Source: Erwinia persicina NBRC 102418 (lineage in GTDB: Bacteria; Pseudomonadota; Gammaproteobacteria; Enterobacterales; Enterobacteriaceae). From it: a DNA stretch of 64,000 nt. Positions 53,383 to 62,633 of the stretch are shown here, piece after piece. The notes below the pieces were generated by a model. That model did not search any database. It was not told the DNA's origin and was given only the letters and a program-made list of their open reading frames with translations. The stretch's first letter is position 1. Each line of letters starts with the position of its first letter. The position numbers and the translations under genes were made by a program. The DNA lies in contig NZ_BCTN01000014.1 in assembly GCF_001571305.1 (NCBI RefSeq), positions 1 through 64,000 of the forward strand. The letters are read 5' to 3'.

Positions 53383-54300
53383 TCATTTAGAAACGCTTTC
53401 CTGATCAAAATTGCCTTTTCGGCCTTCAGGCACCACCGAACAGGGATCCTGATGGATAATGACATCAGAATCGGGAAAACGGTGCAGTAATGCCTGTTCA
53501 ACCTGTTCCGCTAACTGGTGAGCCTGGTGCAAAGGAAGATCGTCGTCCATTTCCAGATGCAGCTGAATAAAACGTGTCGGGCCTGACTGGCGGGTACGAA
53601 TATCATGTGCACCCTGCACACCGGGCCAGCCGGCCACGATATCTATAATCGCCTGATGTTCATCGGCAGGCAGAGCGCGGTCAAGCAGGGCCTGAACCGC
53701 GTCATATCCCATACGCAATGCACTGTATAAAATCCATACCCCAATCCCTAATGCAAACAGCGCATCTGCACGATGATAACCGTACCAGCTTAAGGCCAGT
53801 GCCAGCAGAATAGCGCCATTCATCACCACATCAGACTGATAATGCAACATATCCGCACGGATAGCCTGGCTGCGCGTATGGCGAACCACCCAGCGCTGGA
53901 ATGTCACCAGCACCAGCGTCGATATCAGGGCAATCAGGGTAACCACCATGCCAACCAACGGGGCTTTCATGGGTTCGGGAGAGGCCAGGTGCTGCAATCC
54001 GGTAAGGAACAGAAACAGTGCAGAACCAGAGATAAACATACTCTGTGCCAGCGCCGCAAGAGATTCGGCTTTACCATGGCCAAAGGTGTGCTCCGCATCG
54101 GCAGGCTGTAATGCATAGCGTACCACCAGCAGGTTGGTCAGCGATGCAGCAATATCCACAAGGGAATCCACCAGCGCAGCCAGAACGCTGACCGACCCCG
54201 TGTACCACCAGGCAAATATTTTGATAATCAGCAGGAGTGAAGCCAGCGTTGTGGCCGCCAGTGCCGCCGAATTAACCAGACGGGCATAGTTTGCATTCAT
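53383..54300 (-). CDS. fieF: Ferrous iron/zinc efflux transporter FieF
   Basis: Cation diffusion facilitator in the inner membrane that exports Fe2+ and Zn2+ in exchange for protons. 305 residues, six membrane spans, metal-site residues in [11 protein letters not shown] and [17 protein letters not shown] and in [14 protein letters not shown], then a C-terminal cytoplasmic domain with [11 protein letters not shown]. Start at 54300 (MNANYARLV). Same neighbours as E. coli (pfkA, cpxP). Confidence 0.97.
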   Translation of the reverse strand: MNANYARLVNSAALAATTLASLLLIIKIFAWWYTGSVSVLAALVDSLVDIAASLTNLLVVRYALQPADAEHTFGHGKAESLAALAQSMFISGSALFLFLTGLQHLASPEPMKAPLVGMVVTLIALISTLVLVTFQRWVVRHTRSQAIRADMLHYQSDVVMNGAILLALALSWYGYHRADALFALGIGVWILYSALRMGYDAVQALLDRALPADEHQAIIDIVAGWPGVQGAHDIRTRQSGPTRFIQLHLEMDDDLPLHQAHQLAEQVEQALLHRFPDSDVIIHQDPCSVVPEGRKGNFDQESVSK

Positions 54301-54345
54301 GGAAAACTCCATAATAACGAATGCTCAGTATACTGGGTTTCAGGC

Positions 54346-54404
54346 AAAAAAAACCCCGCCATCATGGCGGGGGAAGACAGGGATGTGTCTATGGCAAGGA
54401 AAAA
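54346..54404 (-). ncRNA. cpxQ: CpxQ small RNA (cpxP 3' end)
   Basis: The cpxP 3' untranslated region reads TTTTTCCTTGCCATAGACAC, then CATCCCTGTCTTCCCCCGCC and ends in a hairpin (CCCCGCC/GGCGGGG) with eight T. This is almost the E. coli CpxQ sequence, which RNase E releases from cpxP mRNA and which, with Hfq, represses inner-membrane protein mRNAs under envelope stress. The 5' end is placed at the conserved U5 and the 3' end at the terminator. It doubles as the cpxP terminator. Confidence 0.88.
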
Positions 54405-54417
54405 CAGGGATACTATG

Positions 54418-54927
54418 TTACTGGGTACTGCCGGTACTACTTGCTGCCTGCAGCGGAGAAAACTGCTGCATATTCGTTAGCCTGCGCATTTCATTAAAGC
54501 GCTGCTGGTGTTTCTTTTCCAGGACGTCCTGCTGCTGAGGCGTTAACAGGTGATACATCTGGTTGCGAACCCGGGCAATCTCTACCTGCCGAGCCACTTC
54601 CGCCTGTGCCATTTTCTCTGCCTGAGCCTGATAGGCCGTCTGGTCAAATTTATCTGCAATAATCAGTTCGTGCAGTCGCTCTAAATCGTTAATACTTATA
54701 GGAGAACGATCGTGCCGTGCCTGCTGCATCAGATCGCGTAGCTGCTGTCGCTGCTGTTCTGTCAGGTTAATGCCATCAAACATATGGCTTTGTGTAACCT
54801 GTCTCAGCGTATGGTTTGCTGCGTCATCCTGATGCATCTCATCAGTCGTCGCGACGTTATCAGCCCATGCGGCGGAGAGAGTGAACATCAGCGCCGGAAC
54901 GACAACGACGGCGGTAACTTTACGCAT
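54418..54927 (-). CDS. cpxP: CpxP, periplasmic inhibitor of the Cpx system
   Basis: Periplasmic adaptor that damps CpxA and delivers misfolded pilins to DegP. 169 residues: signal peptide (MRKVTAVVVVPALMFTLSAA, cleavage near AWA-DNV) and the two paired LTxxQ motifs, LTEQQRQQL and LTPQQQDVL, of the Spy/CpxP family. Divergent from cpxR, with a perfect CpxR box between. The 3' end gives CpxQ. Confidence 0.96.
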   Translation of the reverse strand: MRKVTAVVVVPALMFTLSAAWADNVATTDEMHQDDAANHTLRQVTQSHMFDGINLTEQQRQQLRDLMQQARHDRSPISINDLERLHELIIADKFDQTAYQAQAEKMAQAEVARQVEIARVRNQMYHLLTPQQQDVLEKKHQQRFNEMRRLTNMQQFSPLQAASSTGSTQ

Positions 54928-55009
54928 CGTTTACTCCCAGGTTTGTTTCCGTATTTCGATTCAACGAGAATGAGTCTACGGTGCCTGCTGCAAACATGCG
55001 TCAGGGGGT

Positions 55010-55024
55010 GTAAAACTACGTAAA
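55010..55024 (+). promoter_or_regulatory. CpxR box between cpxP and cpxR
   Basis: GTAAA-ACTAC-GTAAA is an exact match to the CpxR consensus GTAAA-N5-GTAAA, in the 152-nt gap between divergent cpxP and cpxRA. It should drive both autoactivation and cpxP induction. Confidence 0.92.
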
Positions 55025-55079
55025 GTCATGGATTGAGCGCATTCGTTCACGGTATTTTGCCTGCGGAGGGCAATAAAAA

Positions 55080-55781
55080 ATGAATAAAATCCTGTTGGTT
55101 GACGATGACCGCGAATTGACTTCGCTGCTTAAAGAATTGCTTGAAATGGAAGGATTCAACGTGCTGGTTGCCGGTGACGGCGAGCAGGCACTGGCGCTAC
55201 TGGACAGCTCTGTCGATCTCTTATTACTGGATGTGATGATGCCGAAGAAAAACGGCATTGATACCCTGAAGGAACTGCGTCAACAACACCAAACGCCGGT
55301 CATTATGTTAACCGCGCGTGGCAGTGAACTGGACCGTGTGCTGGGTCTGGAACTGGGGGCAGATGACTACCTGCCGAAACCCTTTAACGACCGCGAACTG
55401 GTTGCACGTATTCGTGCCATTTTGCGCCGGTCAAACTGGAGCGAACAGCAGCAACAACAACATGACAATAGCTCGCCAACGCTGGAGGTGGACTTACTGC
55501 GGCTGAACCCGGGTCGTCAGGAAGCCAGCTTCGACAATGTCACGCTGGATTTAACCGGCACCGAGTTTACGCTGCTCTATCTGCTGGCACAGCATCTGGG
55601 GCAGGTGGTGTCGCGTGAACATCTGAGCCAGGAAGTGCTGGGCAAACGTCTGACCCCGTTTGACCGCGCCATTGATATGCACATCTCCAACCTACGGCGT
55701 AAGTTGCCGGAGCGCAGAGACGGTCATCCGTGGTTTAAAACACTGCGCGGCCGGGGATACCTGATGGTGTCTGCAACATGA
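55080..55781 (+). CDS. cpxR: CpxR, envelope-stress response regulator
   Basis: OmpR/PhoB-type regulator, 233 residues. Receiver domain with phosphoacceptor Asp51 in LLLLDVMMPKKNG, Thr and Lys positions in MLTARGSEL and LPKPFNDREL. Gln-rich linker (about 121-130) and C-terminal winged helix (LDLTGTEFTLLYLLAQHLGQ, then RAIDMHISNLRRKL). The stop overlaps the cpxA start by 4 nt (ATGA), so the two are translationally coupled. Confidence 0.99.
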   Translation: MNKILLVDDDRELTSLLKELLEMEGFNVLVAGDGEQALALLDSSVDLLLLDVMMPKKNGIDTLKELRQQHQTPVIMLTARGSELDRVLGLELGADDYLPKPFNDRELVARIRAILRRSNWSEQQQQQHDNSSPTLEVDLLRLNPGRQEASFDNVTLDLTGTEFTLLYLLAQHLGQVVSREHLSQEVLGKRLTPFDRAIDMHISNLRRKLPERRDGHPWFKTLRGRGYLMVSAT

Positions 55782-57157
55782 TATCCAGCCTGACCACCCG
55801 CATCTTTGCCATTTTCTGGCTAACCCTGGCGCTGGTACTGATGCTGGTGTTAATGCTGCCCAAACTTGACTCCCGTCAGATGACGCCGCTGCTGGATAAC
55901 GAGCAGCGTCAGGGGACCATGATTGAACAGCACGTTGAGGCGGAGCTGAGTCAGGACCCGCCCAATGATTTAATGTGGTGGCGCAGGCTGTTCCGCGCCA
56001 TCGATAAATGGGCCCCGCCCGGTCAACGCCTGCTGCTGGTGACCAGCGAGGGGCGCGTGATTGGCGCACAGCATAACGAAATGCAGGTGATCCGAAACTT
56101 TATCGGCCAGGCCGATAATGCCGATCACCCGCAGAAGAAGAAATATGGCCGGGTAGAGATGGCAGGGCCTTTTTCCATTCGTGATGGGGAAGATAATTAC
56201 CAGCTGTATCTGATCCGTCCGGCAGGCAGTTCCCAGCTCGATTTTATCAATCTACTGTTTGACCGCCCGCTGCTGCTGCTGATGGTCACTATGTTGATCA
56301 GCTCACCGCTTTTGCTCTGGCTCGCGTGGAGCCTGGCAAAACCGGCGCGTAAGCTGAAACATGCAGCCGATGATGTTGCGGCAGGGAATCTGCGTCAGCG
56401 ACCTGAACTGGAATCAGGCCCGCAGGAGTTCCAGGCTGCCGGTGCCAGTTTTAATCAGATGGTCAGCGCGCTGGAACGCATGATGAATGCCCAGCAGCGG
56501 CTGCTTTCTGATATTTCGCATGAGCTACGTACCCCACTCACCCGCCTGCAGCTGGCGACTGCGCTGATGCGCCGCCGCCACGGTGAAGGCAAAGAGCTGG
56601 GGCGTATTGAAATGGAGGCACAGCGGCTGGACGGTATGATTAACGATCTGCTGGTCTTATCCCGCACGCAGCATACCAATGCACTGATCAGCGAAGCGAT
56701 TAAGGCCAACCACCTGTGGTCAGGGGTGCTGGAAGATGCGCGCTTTGAAGCCGAGCAGGTAGGGAAAACCCTTGAGGTCCCTTACCCGCCTGGCCCGTGG
56801 CCGCTGTACGGCAACCCCAGCGCGCTGGAAAGCGCCCTGGAAAATATCGTACGTAATGCACTGCGTTATTCTCACAGTAAGATTTCTGTCAGTTTTGCTG
56901 TGGATAAACAGGGCATCACCATCCACGTTGATGATGATGGCCCGGGAGTCAGCGCTGAAGATCGCGAGCAGATTTTCCGCCCGTTCTACCGTACCGATGA
57001 AGCCCGCGATCGGGAGTCCGGCGGAACAGGTCTGGGCTTGGCGATTGTTGATAATGCTATTCAGCAGCACCGTGGCTGGGTGAAAGCCGACGACAGCCCG
57101 CTGGGCGGTCTGCGTCTGACGATTTGGCTGCCGCTGTATACCACTCAACGTGAATAA
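55778..57157 (+). CDS. cpxA: CpxA, envelope-stress sensor kinase
   Basis: Inner-membrane histidine kinase, 459 residues. Two membrane spans (about 7-28 and 163-185) flank the periplasmic sensor. HAMP region follows, then phosphoacceptor His248 in [15 protein letters not shown]. ATPase boxes: [10 protein letters not shown] (N), DDDGPGV (G1), and [10 protein letters not shown] (G2). Starts inside the cpxR stop. Directly followed by trmL, unlike in E. coli. Confidence 0.98.
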   Translation: MISSLTTRIFAIFWLTLALVLMLVLMLPKLDSRQMTPLLDNEQRQGTMIEQHVEAELSQDPPNDLMWWRRLFRAIDKWAPPGQRLLLVTSEGRVIGAQHNEMQVIRNFIGQADNADHPQKKKYGRVEMAGPFSIRDGEDNYQLYLIRPAGSSQLDFINLLFDRPLLLLMVTMLISSPLLLWLAWSLAKPARKLKHAADDVAAGNLRQRPELESGPQEFQAAGASFNQMVSALERMMNAQQRLLSDISHELRTPLTRLQLATALMRRRHGEGKELGRIEMEAQRLDGMINDLLVLSRTQHTNALISEAIKANHLWSGVLEDARFEAEQVGKTLEVPYPPGPWPLYGNPSALESALENIVRNALRYSHSKISVSFAVDKQGITIHVDDDGPGVSAEDREQIFRPFYRTDEARDRESGGTGLGLAIVDNAIQQHRGWVKADDSPLGGLRLTIWLPLYTTQRE

Positions 57158-57170
57158 TTTGCTATCCTTC

Positions 57171-57190
57171 GGCCCTCGTTCCTGAGGGCC
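57171..57190 (+). promoter_or_regulatory. Hairpin covering the trmL ribosome-binding site
   Basis: GGCCCTC (57171-57177) and GAGGGCC (57184-57190) form a perfect 7-bp stem. The Shine-Dalgarno-like GAGGG is in its 3' arm, 7 nt before the trmL ATG. It could end cpxRA transcription weakly or limit trmL translation. Confidence 0.5.
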
Positions 57191-57195
57191 GTTAC

Positions 57196-57669
57196 ATGCT
57201 AAATATCGTTTTATTCGAACCCGAGATCCCCCCTAACACCGGCAACATCATTCGCCTGTGCGCCAATACCGGCTTTAAGCTACACCTCATCGGGCCGCTC
57301 GGCTTTGCCTGGGATGACAAGCGGCTGCGTCGTGCCGGACTGGATTATCATGAGTTCACCGCCATCGCTCATCATGACAGCTATGCGGCGTTTGCCGCGG
57401 CAGAAGCCCCCCAGCGAGTGTTTGCCCTGACGACTAAGGGGACACCGGCCCACAGCGCTGTCAGCTATCAGGCGGGTGATTACCTGCTGTTTGGCCCGGA
57501 AACGCGCGGCCTGCCCGCCAGTATTCTTGACGCACTGCCCGCACAGCAAAAAATCCGCATCCCGATGATGCCGGACAGCCGCAGCATGAATCTCTCTAAT
57601 GCCGTTTCAGTGGTGGTGTATGAAGCGTGGCGGCAGATGGGTTACGCAGGGGCGTTAATTAAGGAGTAG
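57196..57669 (+). CDS. trmL: tRNA (cytidine/uridine-2'-O)-methyltransferase TrmL
   Basis: SPOUT-class enzyme that 2'-O-methylates position 34 of tRNA-Leu isoacceptors. 157 residues, same as E. coli. Knot motifs: [31 protein letters not shown] and [19 protein letters not shown]. Convergent with cysE, its usual neighbour. Confidence 0.97.
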   Translation: MLNIVLFEPEIPPNTGNIIRLCANTGFKLHLIGPLGFAWDDKRLRRAGLDYHEFTAIAHHDSYAAFAAAEAPQRVFALTTKGTPAHSAVSYQAGDYLLFGPETRGLPASILDALPAQQKIRIPMMPDSRSMNLSNAVSVVVYEAWRQMGYAGALIKE

Positions 57670-57823
57670 CGGAGCGTGAGGACAGATTTTACACCTCTAT
57701 CAAGGGCCGTCGGTGTCGCAGCCAGTTTGCGTTCGGCCAGCGCGCAGTCACCGCAGCGTGCATGCAGTACGTGAGGATGACGAGCACTGCCCGGACACAA
57801 AATGGCAAGTAAACCAGGCTTAA
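57670..57823. other. 154-nt region between trmL and cysE with a possible dispersed repeat
   Basis: No open frame of note. It contains GTACGTGAGGATGACGAGCA (57761-57780) followed by CTGCCCGGACACAAAATGGC. I have an impression of similar strings in other enterobacterial intergenic regions, but only one copy is in this window, so repeat status is unproven. Confidence 0.35.
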
Positions 57824-58645
57824 TCAGATGCCGTCGCCGAATTCGAAGCCTGGCACCATGCCATTAAAATGCTGGTCCATATCCATGGACGGTTTATCGC
57901 TGCCCGGTTTGCCTACAATGCGCGCCGGTACGCCCGCTGCAGTGGTATGTGGTGGCACGGGCTGTAAAACCACGGAACCCGCCCCGATCTTCGCCCCGCG
58001 TCCGACTTCAATATTGCCGAGGATCTTCGCACCCGCACCGATCATCACCCCTTCACGGATCTTCGGATGACGGTCACCGCTGGTTTTTCCCGTACCGCCA
58101 AGGGTGACGGACTGCAGGATGGAAACATCATCTTCAATGACGGCGGTTTCACCCACCACAATACCGGTAGCATGATCGAGCATAATCCCGCGGCCGATTT
58201 TGGCTGCCGGATGAATATCGACGGCAAACGAAACGGAAATCTCGTTTTGCAGATAGACGGCCAGCGCACGACGCCCCTCGTTCCACAGCCAGTGGCCGAT
58301 ACGATAAGCCTGCAATGCGTGGAAGCCTTTCAGGTAGAGCAACGGCGTGGAGTATTTGTCGACAGCCGGATCTCGCTGGCGTACCGCCTGGATATCACAG
58401 GCAGCAGAGACGATCATCGAGGGATCCTGACGGTAGGCATCCTGGATCACTTCACGGATGGCAATGGCGGGCATGATCGGATTCGCCAGCTTGTTTGCCA
58501 GCATGTAGCTGAGGGCGCTCCCCAGGTCATCATGTTTGAGCAGAGTAGCGTGGTAAAAGCTGGCCAGCATGGGTTCACAGTCGGCCAGCGCACGTGCCTC
58601 CGTTTTAATGCTATCCCAGATAATTTCAGGCTCTACACATGGCAT
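57824..58645 (-). CDS. cysE: Serine O-acetyltransferase CysE
   Basis: Activates serine to O-acetylserine for cysteine synthesis; feedback-inhibited by cysteine. 273 residues, same as E. coli. N-terminal helical domain (about 1-140) and C-terminal hexapeptide left-handed beta-helix (MLDHATGIVVGETAVIEDDV, GAGAKILGNIEVGRGAKIG). The C-terminal tail FEFGDGI ends in the Ile that docks into CysK. A terminator separates it from gpsA upstream. Confidence 0.98.
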   Translation of the reverse strand: MPCVEPEIIWDSIKTEARALADCEPMLASFYHATLLKHDDLGSALSYMLANKLANPIMPAIAIREVIQDAYRQDPSMIVSAACDIQAVRQRDPAVDKYSTPLLYLKGFHALQAYRIGHWLWNEGRRALAVYLQNEISVSFAVDIHPAAKIGRGIMLDHATGIVVGETAVIEDDVSILQSVTLGGTGKTSGDRHPKIREGVMIGAGAKILGNIEVGRGAKIGAGSVVLQPVPPHTTAAGVPARIVGKPGSDKPSMDMDQHFNGMVPGFEFGDGI

Positions 58646-58660
58646 GACTCTCTCCCCATT

Positions 58661-58685
58661 AAAAATGGCGTCCGGTCAGACGCCA
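58661..58685 (-). terminator. Intrinsic terminator after gpsA
   Basis: On the minus strand TGGCGTC and GACGCCA form a 7-bp stem with a 6-nt loop followed by TTTTT. It lies between the gpsA stop and the cysE start, so cysE may need its own promoter or depends on read-through. Confidence 0.8.
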
Positions 58686-58709
58686 CAGGCTCCAACACGT
58701 CGATCCGGT

Positions 58710-59729
58710 TCAGCTTCCGCTGTTTTCGTCCTTCCTTGTGCGCCCGAGCAGACTCAATGCTGCCTCGCGTGCATTTTTTCCGCAATAGAGCACCTGATAA
58801 ATCTGCTCGGTAATTGGCATTTCTACGCCAAACCGCGCGGCCAGTGCCTTCACTTCTTTAGTATTGCGGTAGCCTTCCACCACCTGACCGATGGTGTTCT
58901 GGGCACCTTCCACATCGGCACCCTGCCCCAGCATCATGCCAAAACGACGGTTACGCGACTGATTATCGGTGCAGGTCAGCACCAGATCGCCCAGCCCCGC
59001 CATGCCCATAAAGGTGGTCGGATCGGCACCCAGCGCCGCGCCCAGCCGGCTCATTTCTGCCAGGCCCCGGGTGATTAACGCGGTGCGCGCATTGGCCCCA
59101 AAGCCAATACCATCTGACATACCTGCGCCGATAGCGATGACGTTTTTCACCGCGCCGCCCAGCTGCACGCCGATAAAGTCAGGATTATTGTAGACCCGGA
59201 AGCTTTTGCCACAGTGCAATAACTGCTGCAGGTCATCAGCGAACACGGCGTCCGTAGCCGCCAGAGCAATGGCCGTCGGCAGACCGGCTGCCAGCTCTTT
59301 GGCGAAGGTCGGGCCAGAGATTACCGCCAGCGGAATAGTCTCGCCCAGGATCTCACGGGCCACATCCTGCAGCAGTCGCCCCGTCTCTTTCTCCAGACCT
59401 TTCGTTGCCCAGACCAGACGCGAATCCGCGCGCAGGTAAGGTTTGATCTGCTGCAGCACGTCACCAAACACATGGCTTGGCACCACCACCAGTAAATCAC
59501 GGCTGGCCGCTATCGCCGTCGCAAGGTCGGTTTCAAGATGAAGGGTATCCGGGAAAGGAACATCGGGGAGGAAAGCGGTATTACAACGGTCGGCCTGTAA
59601 CTGCGCCTGATGCCGGGGGTTGTGCCCCCATAGCACCACATTGTGGCCGTTACGAGCCAGCGTAATCGCCAAAGCGGTGCCGTACGAGCCGGCACCGATG
59701 ACGCTCATGGATGCATGAGGGCTATCCAT
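58710..59729 (-). CDS. gpsA: Glycerol-3-phosphate dehydrogenase (NAD(P)+) GpsA
   Basis: Reduces dihydroxyacetone phosphate to glycerol-3-phosphate for phospholipids. 339 residues, same as E. coli. Cofactor loop [20 protein letters not shown], catalytic [17 protein letters not shown] with its Lys, and [14 protein letters not shown]. The ATG overlaps the secB stop by one base (TAATG), so translation is coupled. Confidence 0.98.
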   Translation of the reverse strand: MDSPHASMSVIGAGSYGTALAITLARNGHNVVLWGHNPRHQAQLQADRCNTAFLPDVPFPDTLHLETDLATAIAASRDLLVVVPSHVFGDVLQQIKPYLRADSRLVWATKGLEKETGRLLQDVAREILGETIPLAVISGPTFAKELAAGLPTAIALAATDAVFADDLQQLLHCGKSFRVYNNPDFIGVQLGGAVKNVIAIGAGMSDGIGFGANARTALITRGLAEMSRLGAALGADPTTFMGMAGLGDLVLTCTDNQSRNRRFGMMLGQGADVEGAQNTIGQVVEGYRNTKEVKALAARFGVEMPITEQIYQVLYCGKNAREAALSLLGRTRKDENSGS

Positions 59730-60190
59730 TAAGCATCCTGCTGAGGCGCTGCACCTTCTGACTGCTGCAGGTAGTTCATAAACAGCGCGTCAAAGTTGAC
59801 CGGAGCAAGGTTCAGCTGCGGGAAGGTACCACGGGAGACCAGGCTGGTAATGCACTCACGCGCATACGGGAACAAAATGTTCGGGCAGTAGGCACCCAGG
59901 CAATGGGCCATCTGCGTCCCTTCGATTCCGCCGATAGAGAAAATACCGGCCTGCTGTACTTCACACAGGAACGCAGAGTCTTCACCCACGGTAGCGGTGA
60001 CGGTCACACGCAATACAACTTCATACACATCGTCAGCCAGCTGGCTTGACGCGGTGTCCAGATCCAGTTTGACTTCCGGCTCCCACTCTTTCTGGAAAAC
60101 CTGTGGCGCGTTTGGCGCTTCGAAAGAGACATCTTTGGTGTAGATACGCTGGATCTGGAAAGACATCTCGGTATTGTTCTGTTCTGACAT
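59729..60190 (-). CDS. secB: Protein-export chaperone SecB
   Basis: Tetrameric chaperone that keeps precursors unfolded and hands them to SecA. 153 residues (E. coli 155). Conserved [19 protein letters not shown] and [20 protein letters not shown] segments form the peptide groove and SecA-binding face. It is followed by gpsA with coupled translation and preceded by grxC with an 82-nt gap. Confidence 0.98.
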   Translation of the reverse strand: MSEQNNTEMSFQIQRIYTKDVSFEAPNAPQVFQKEWEPEVKLDLDTASSQLADDVYEVVLRVTVTATVGEDSAFLCEVQQAGIFSIGGIEGTQMAHCLGAYCPNILFPYARECITSLVSRGTFPQLNLAPVNFDALFMNYLQQSEGAAPQQDA

Positions 60191-60272
60191 GGTACGTAAT
60201 CCTATAGGTTAATAATCCGTTACTCTGCTGCAGCAATCGTCAGGCAATATGCGCCAGAATGCGCAGCCTTCC

Positions 60273-60524
60273 CTAGTTTAACAACGGGCTAAGGCCATCA
60301 CGACCTTCAAGTGCAAACAGGTCGTCACAACCGCCGATGTGCTGTGCATCAATAAAAATCTGCGGAACGGTTGTCCGGCCGCTACGTTTTATCATCTCTT
60401 CACGCAGGGAAACATCCCCATCAATAGGGATTTCCTTGAAATTAACGCCCTTCTGACTCAGCAATGCTTTCGCACGGTGACAGAAAGGACAGGTCGCTTT
60501 GGTGTAGATCTCAACGTTTGCCAT
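60273..60524 (-). CDS. grxC: Glutaredoxin 3 GrxC
   Basis: Glutathione-dependent disulfide reductase. 83 residues, thioredoxin fold with the C12-P-F-C15 active site (ATCPFCHRAKALL), TVPQIFIDAQHIGG and GCDDL glutathione contacts. 17 nt after yibN on the same strand. Confidence 0.97.
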   Translation of the reverse strand: MANVEIYTKATCPFCHRAKALLSQKGVNFKEIPIDGDVSLREEMIKRSGRTTVPQIFIDAQHIGGCDDLFALEGRDGLSPLLN

Positions 60525-60541
60525 GCCAGAACTCCCGTAAT

Positions 60542-60973
60542 TTATTTACCGCGAACCAGCGGCAGGTTGTCACCACTCCAGCCGGAGACGCCATCTTTCA
60601 GCACGTAAACCCGCTCGAAGCCTGCTGCATTCAGCTTGGTCGCTGAATCAGAGGCAGATGTTCCGGTTGCACACACGACGATCAGTGGCTGCGCTTTATG
60701 TTTTTCAAGCTCGCCGAAGCTGCCTTTTTTAATATCTGCTGCCAGCACGTTCATCGCGTTAGAAATATGGCCCTTGCGGTAATCATCGCGCCCACGCACG
60801 TCCACTACCACGGCATCTTCTTTGTTAATTAAGCGGGTGGCTTCACCCCGGCTAATCACTTTTACTTTGGAGAACATGCCTTTAACGGTGGTCACGATCA
60901 CCAGTACCAGCAAAACAACCCACGCCAGACCTAAAATGGTGTGATTGCCTGCGAACTGCATAATATCTTGCAT
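60542..60973 (-). CDS. yibN: YibN, membrane-anchored rhodanese-like protein
   Basis: 143 residues: one N-terminal membrane span (about 13-31, [18 protein letters not shown]) and a rhodanese domain (about 40-143) with [16 protein letters not shown] and [11 protein letters not shown] cysteine (Cys101) begins the active loop [13 protein letters not shown], the usual rhodanese position; I recall the E. coli protein having its loop cysteine elsewhere. Sulfurtransferase activity is possible but untested. Start at 60973 by alignment. Confidence 0.92.
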   Translation of the reverse strand: MQDIMQFAGNHTILGLAWVVLLVLVIVTTVKGMFSKVKVISRGEATRLINKEDAVVVDVRGRDDYRKGHISNAMNVLAADIKKGSFGELEKHKAQPLIVVCATGTSASDSATKLNAAGFERVYVLKDGVSGWSGDNLPLVRGK

Positions 60974-61325
60974 GAGGGGTAACAACTCCCGAAAGGGTTA
61001 ATAAGCTAAAAACAAGGCTTCTGAGTATACCTGCCAGGAGTGTCATGTACAGTCGAGAAGCCCTTCAGAGTTATGTTTTCTGCGACAGATTACAAAAAAA
61101 AGTTGCCTTAAGTGAAAACCGCTATCCTGTGAAGGGACTGCGGCGAAGTTAAGCGGTCAATTGTTGCGCATTGTCGCCTTTTCGCGTCTCGCGTTGCTCT
61201 GTCGCCGAGGGCTCTTTCGCCTGATTGCCCCCGGCGGGTAAAGTGCACGACTGTTACTGACAGAAATAGAAAACCATCCAGAGATGGCTGGTAAGCTGCT
61301 GTTCATCGTGGAATAATCCACAGAT
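60974..61325. other. 352-nt divergent gap between yibN and envC, gpmI absent
   Basis: In E. coli the phosphoglycerate mutase gene gpmI lies here, upstream of envC. No open frame or recognisable fragment of it is present on either strand. The region must hold the yibN and envC promoters; I see no strong consensus. Confidence 0.6.
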
Positions 61326-62633
61326 ATGAGGGAAAAAGCGACAGTGTTACATTCATGGACCCCGCGTAATCCAACGGCCGTTGTTCCGCCATTACGTGCA
61401 AGCTTGTCCGCCCTGGCCGTCAGTGCACTTTGCACCGGCGCATTGTTGTTCTCTTTTTCTGCATCAGCTGCAGAAGATAACAAATCCCAGTTACAGACCC
61501 TTCAGCAGGATATTGCCGCAAAAGAGAAGAGTGTTCAGCGGCAAAAGCAGCAGCGCAGTCAGCTTCTCGATCAGCTGCAGAGCCAGGAAAAAATCATTGC
61601 GCAAGCCAGTCGACAGCTGCGTGAAACCCAGGGCAGCCTCAGCGCGATCAATAAAGACATCGCCAGCCTGACCGCGTCTATCAATAAGCTCCAGCAGCAG
61701 CAGAAACAGCAGGAAGATATCCTGGCGCAGCAGTTGGATGCGGCATTCCGCCAGGGGCAGCACAGTGGATTGCAACTTATTCTTAGCGGCGAAGAGAGCC
61801 AGCGTAGCGAGCGGATTCTGGCCTATTTTGGCTATCTGAACGATGCCCGACAGAAGTCGATAGAAGACCTGAAGCAGACCCGTAGCGATCTGTCAGCGCA
61901 GAAAGCCAGCCTGCTCGATAAACAGGCACAGCAAAAATCACTGCTGACCCAACAGGAGAATCAGCAGCAGAAGCTGGAAGGCGCACGCCAGGCGCGTAAG
62001 AAAACGTTGACCACACTGGAGTCTTCACTGGAAAAAGATCAGGCGCAGCTGGTCGAGTTGCGTCAGAACGAAAGCCGCCTGCGCGACAAAATTGCCAAAG
62101 CAGAGCGGGAAGCCAAAGCGCGTGCCGAGCGGGAAGCGCGTGAGGCAGAAAAAGTGCGTGAGCGTGAAGCTCAGGCGAAGCGCAAAGGCAGCACCTATAA
62201 ACCCACCGACAGTGAGCGCTCCCTGATGTCACGTACCGGTGGCTTGGGTAAACCATCCGGTCAGGCTATATGGCCGGTACGGGGCACGATCGAACACCGG
62301 TTCGGTGAAGAGCTTCAGGGTGAGCTGCGCTGGAAGGGGTTGGTGATTGATGCGCCAGAAGGCACCGAAGTGAAAGCCATTGCCGATGGACGCGTCCTGA
62401 TGGCTGACTGGCTGCAGGGCTACGGGCTGGTCGTGGTGGTTGAACACGGTAAGGGTGATATGAGTCTGTATGGCTACAACCAGAGTGCGCTGGTGAGCGT
62501 AGGCACCCAGGTGCGTGCCGGGCAGCCGATTGCGCTGGTCGGAACCAGCGGTGGTCGCGGCACGCCTTCGCTCTATTTTGAAATCCGTCGCCAGGGACGG
62601 GCCGTCAATCCACAACCGTGGTTAGGAAGATAA
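61326..62633 (+). CDS. envC: EnvC, murein hydrolase activator
   Basis: Periplasmic divisome protein recruited by FtsEX that switches on amidases AmiA and AmiB. 435 residues. Signal peptide (SALAVSALCTGALLFSFSAS), long Gln/Lys-rich coiled coil (about 50-275), then a degenerate LytM (M23) domain from about residue 310 (LRWKGLVIDAPEGTEVKAIA, HGKGDMSLYGYNQSALV). The domain lacks the full zinc-ligand set, as expected for a non-enzymatic activator. ATG at 61326 has a weak site; the GTG at 61344, with GAGGGA upstream, may be the true start (429 residues). Confidence 0.94.
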   Translation: MREKATVLHSWTPRNPTAVVPPLRASLSALAVSALCTGALLFSFSASAAEDNKSQLQTLQQDIAAKEKSVQRQKQQRSQLLDQLQSQEKIIAQASRQLRETQGSLSAINKDIASLTASINKLQQQQKQQEDILAQQLDAAFRQGQHSGLQLILSGEESQRSERILAYFGYLNDARQKSIEDLKQTRSDLSAQKASLLDKQAQQKSLLTQQENQQQKLEGARQARKKTLTTLESSLEKDQAQLVELRQNESRLRDKIAKAEREAKARAEREAREAEKVREREAQAKRKGSTYKPTDSERSLMSRTGGLGKPSGQAIWPVRGTIEHRFGEELQGELRWKGLVIDAPEGTEVKAIADGRVLMADWLQGYGLVVVVEHGKGDMSLYGYNQSALVSVGTQVRAGQPIALVGTSGGRGTPSLYFEIRRQGRAVNPQPWLGR

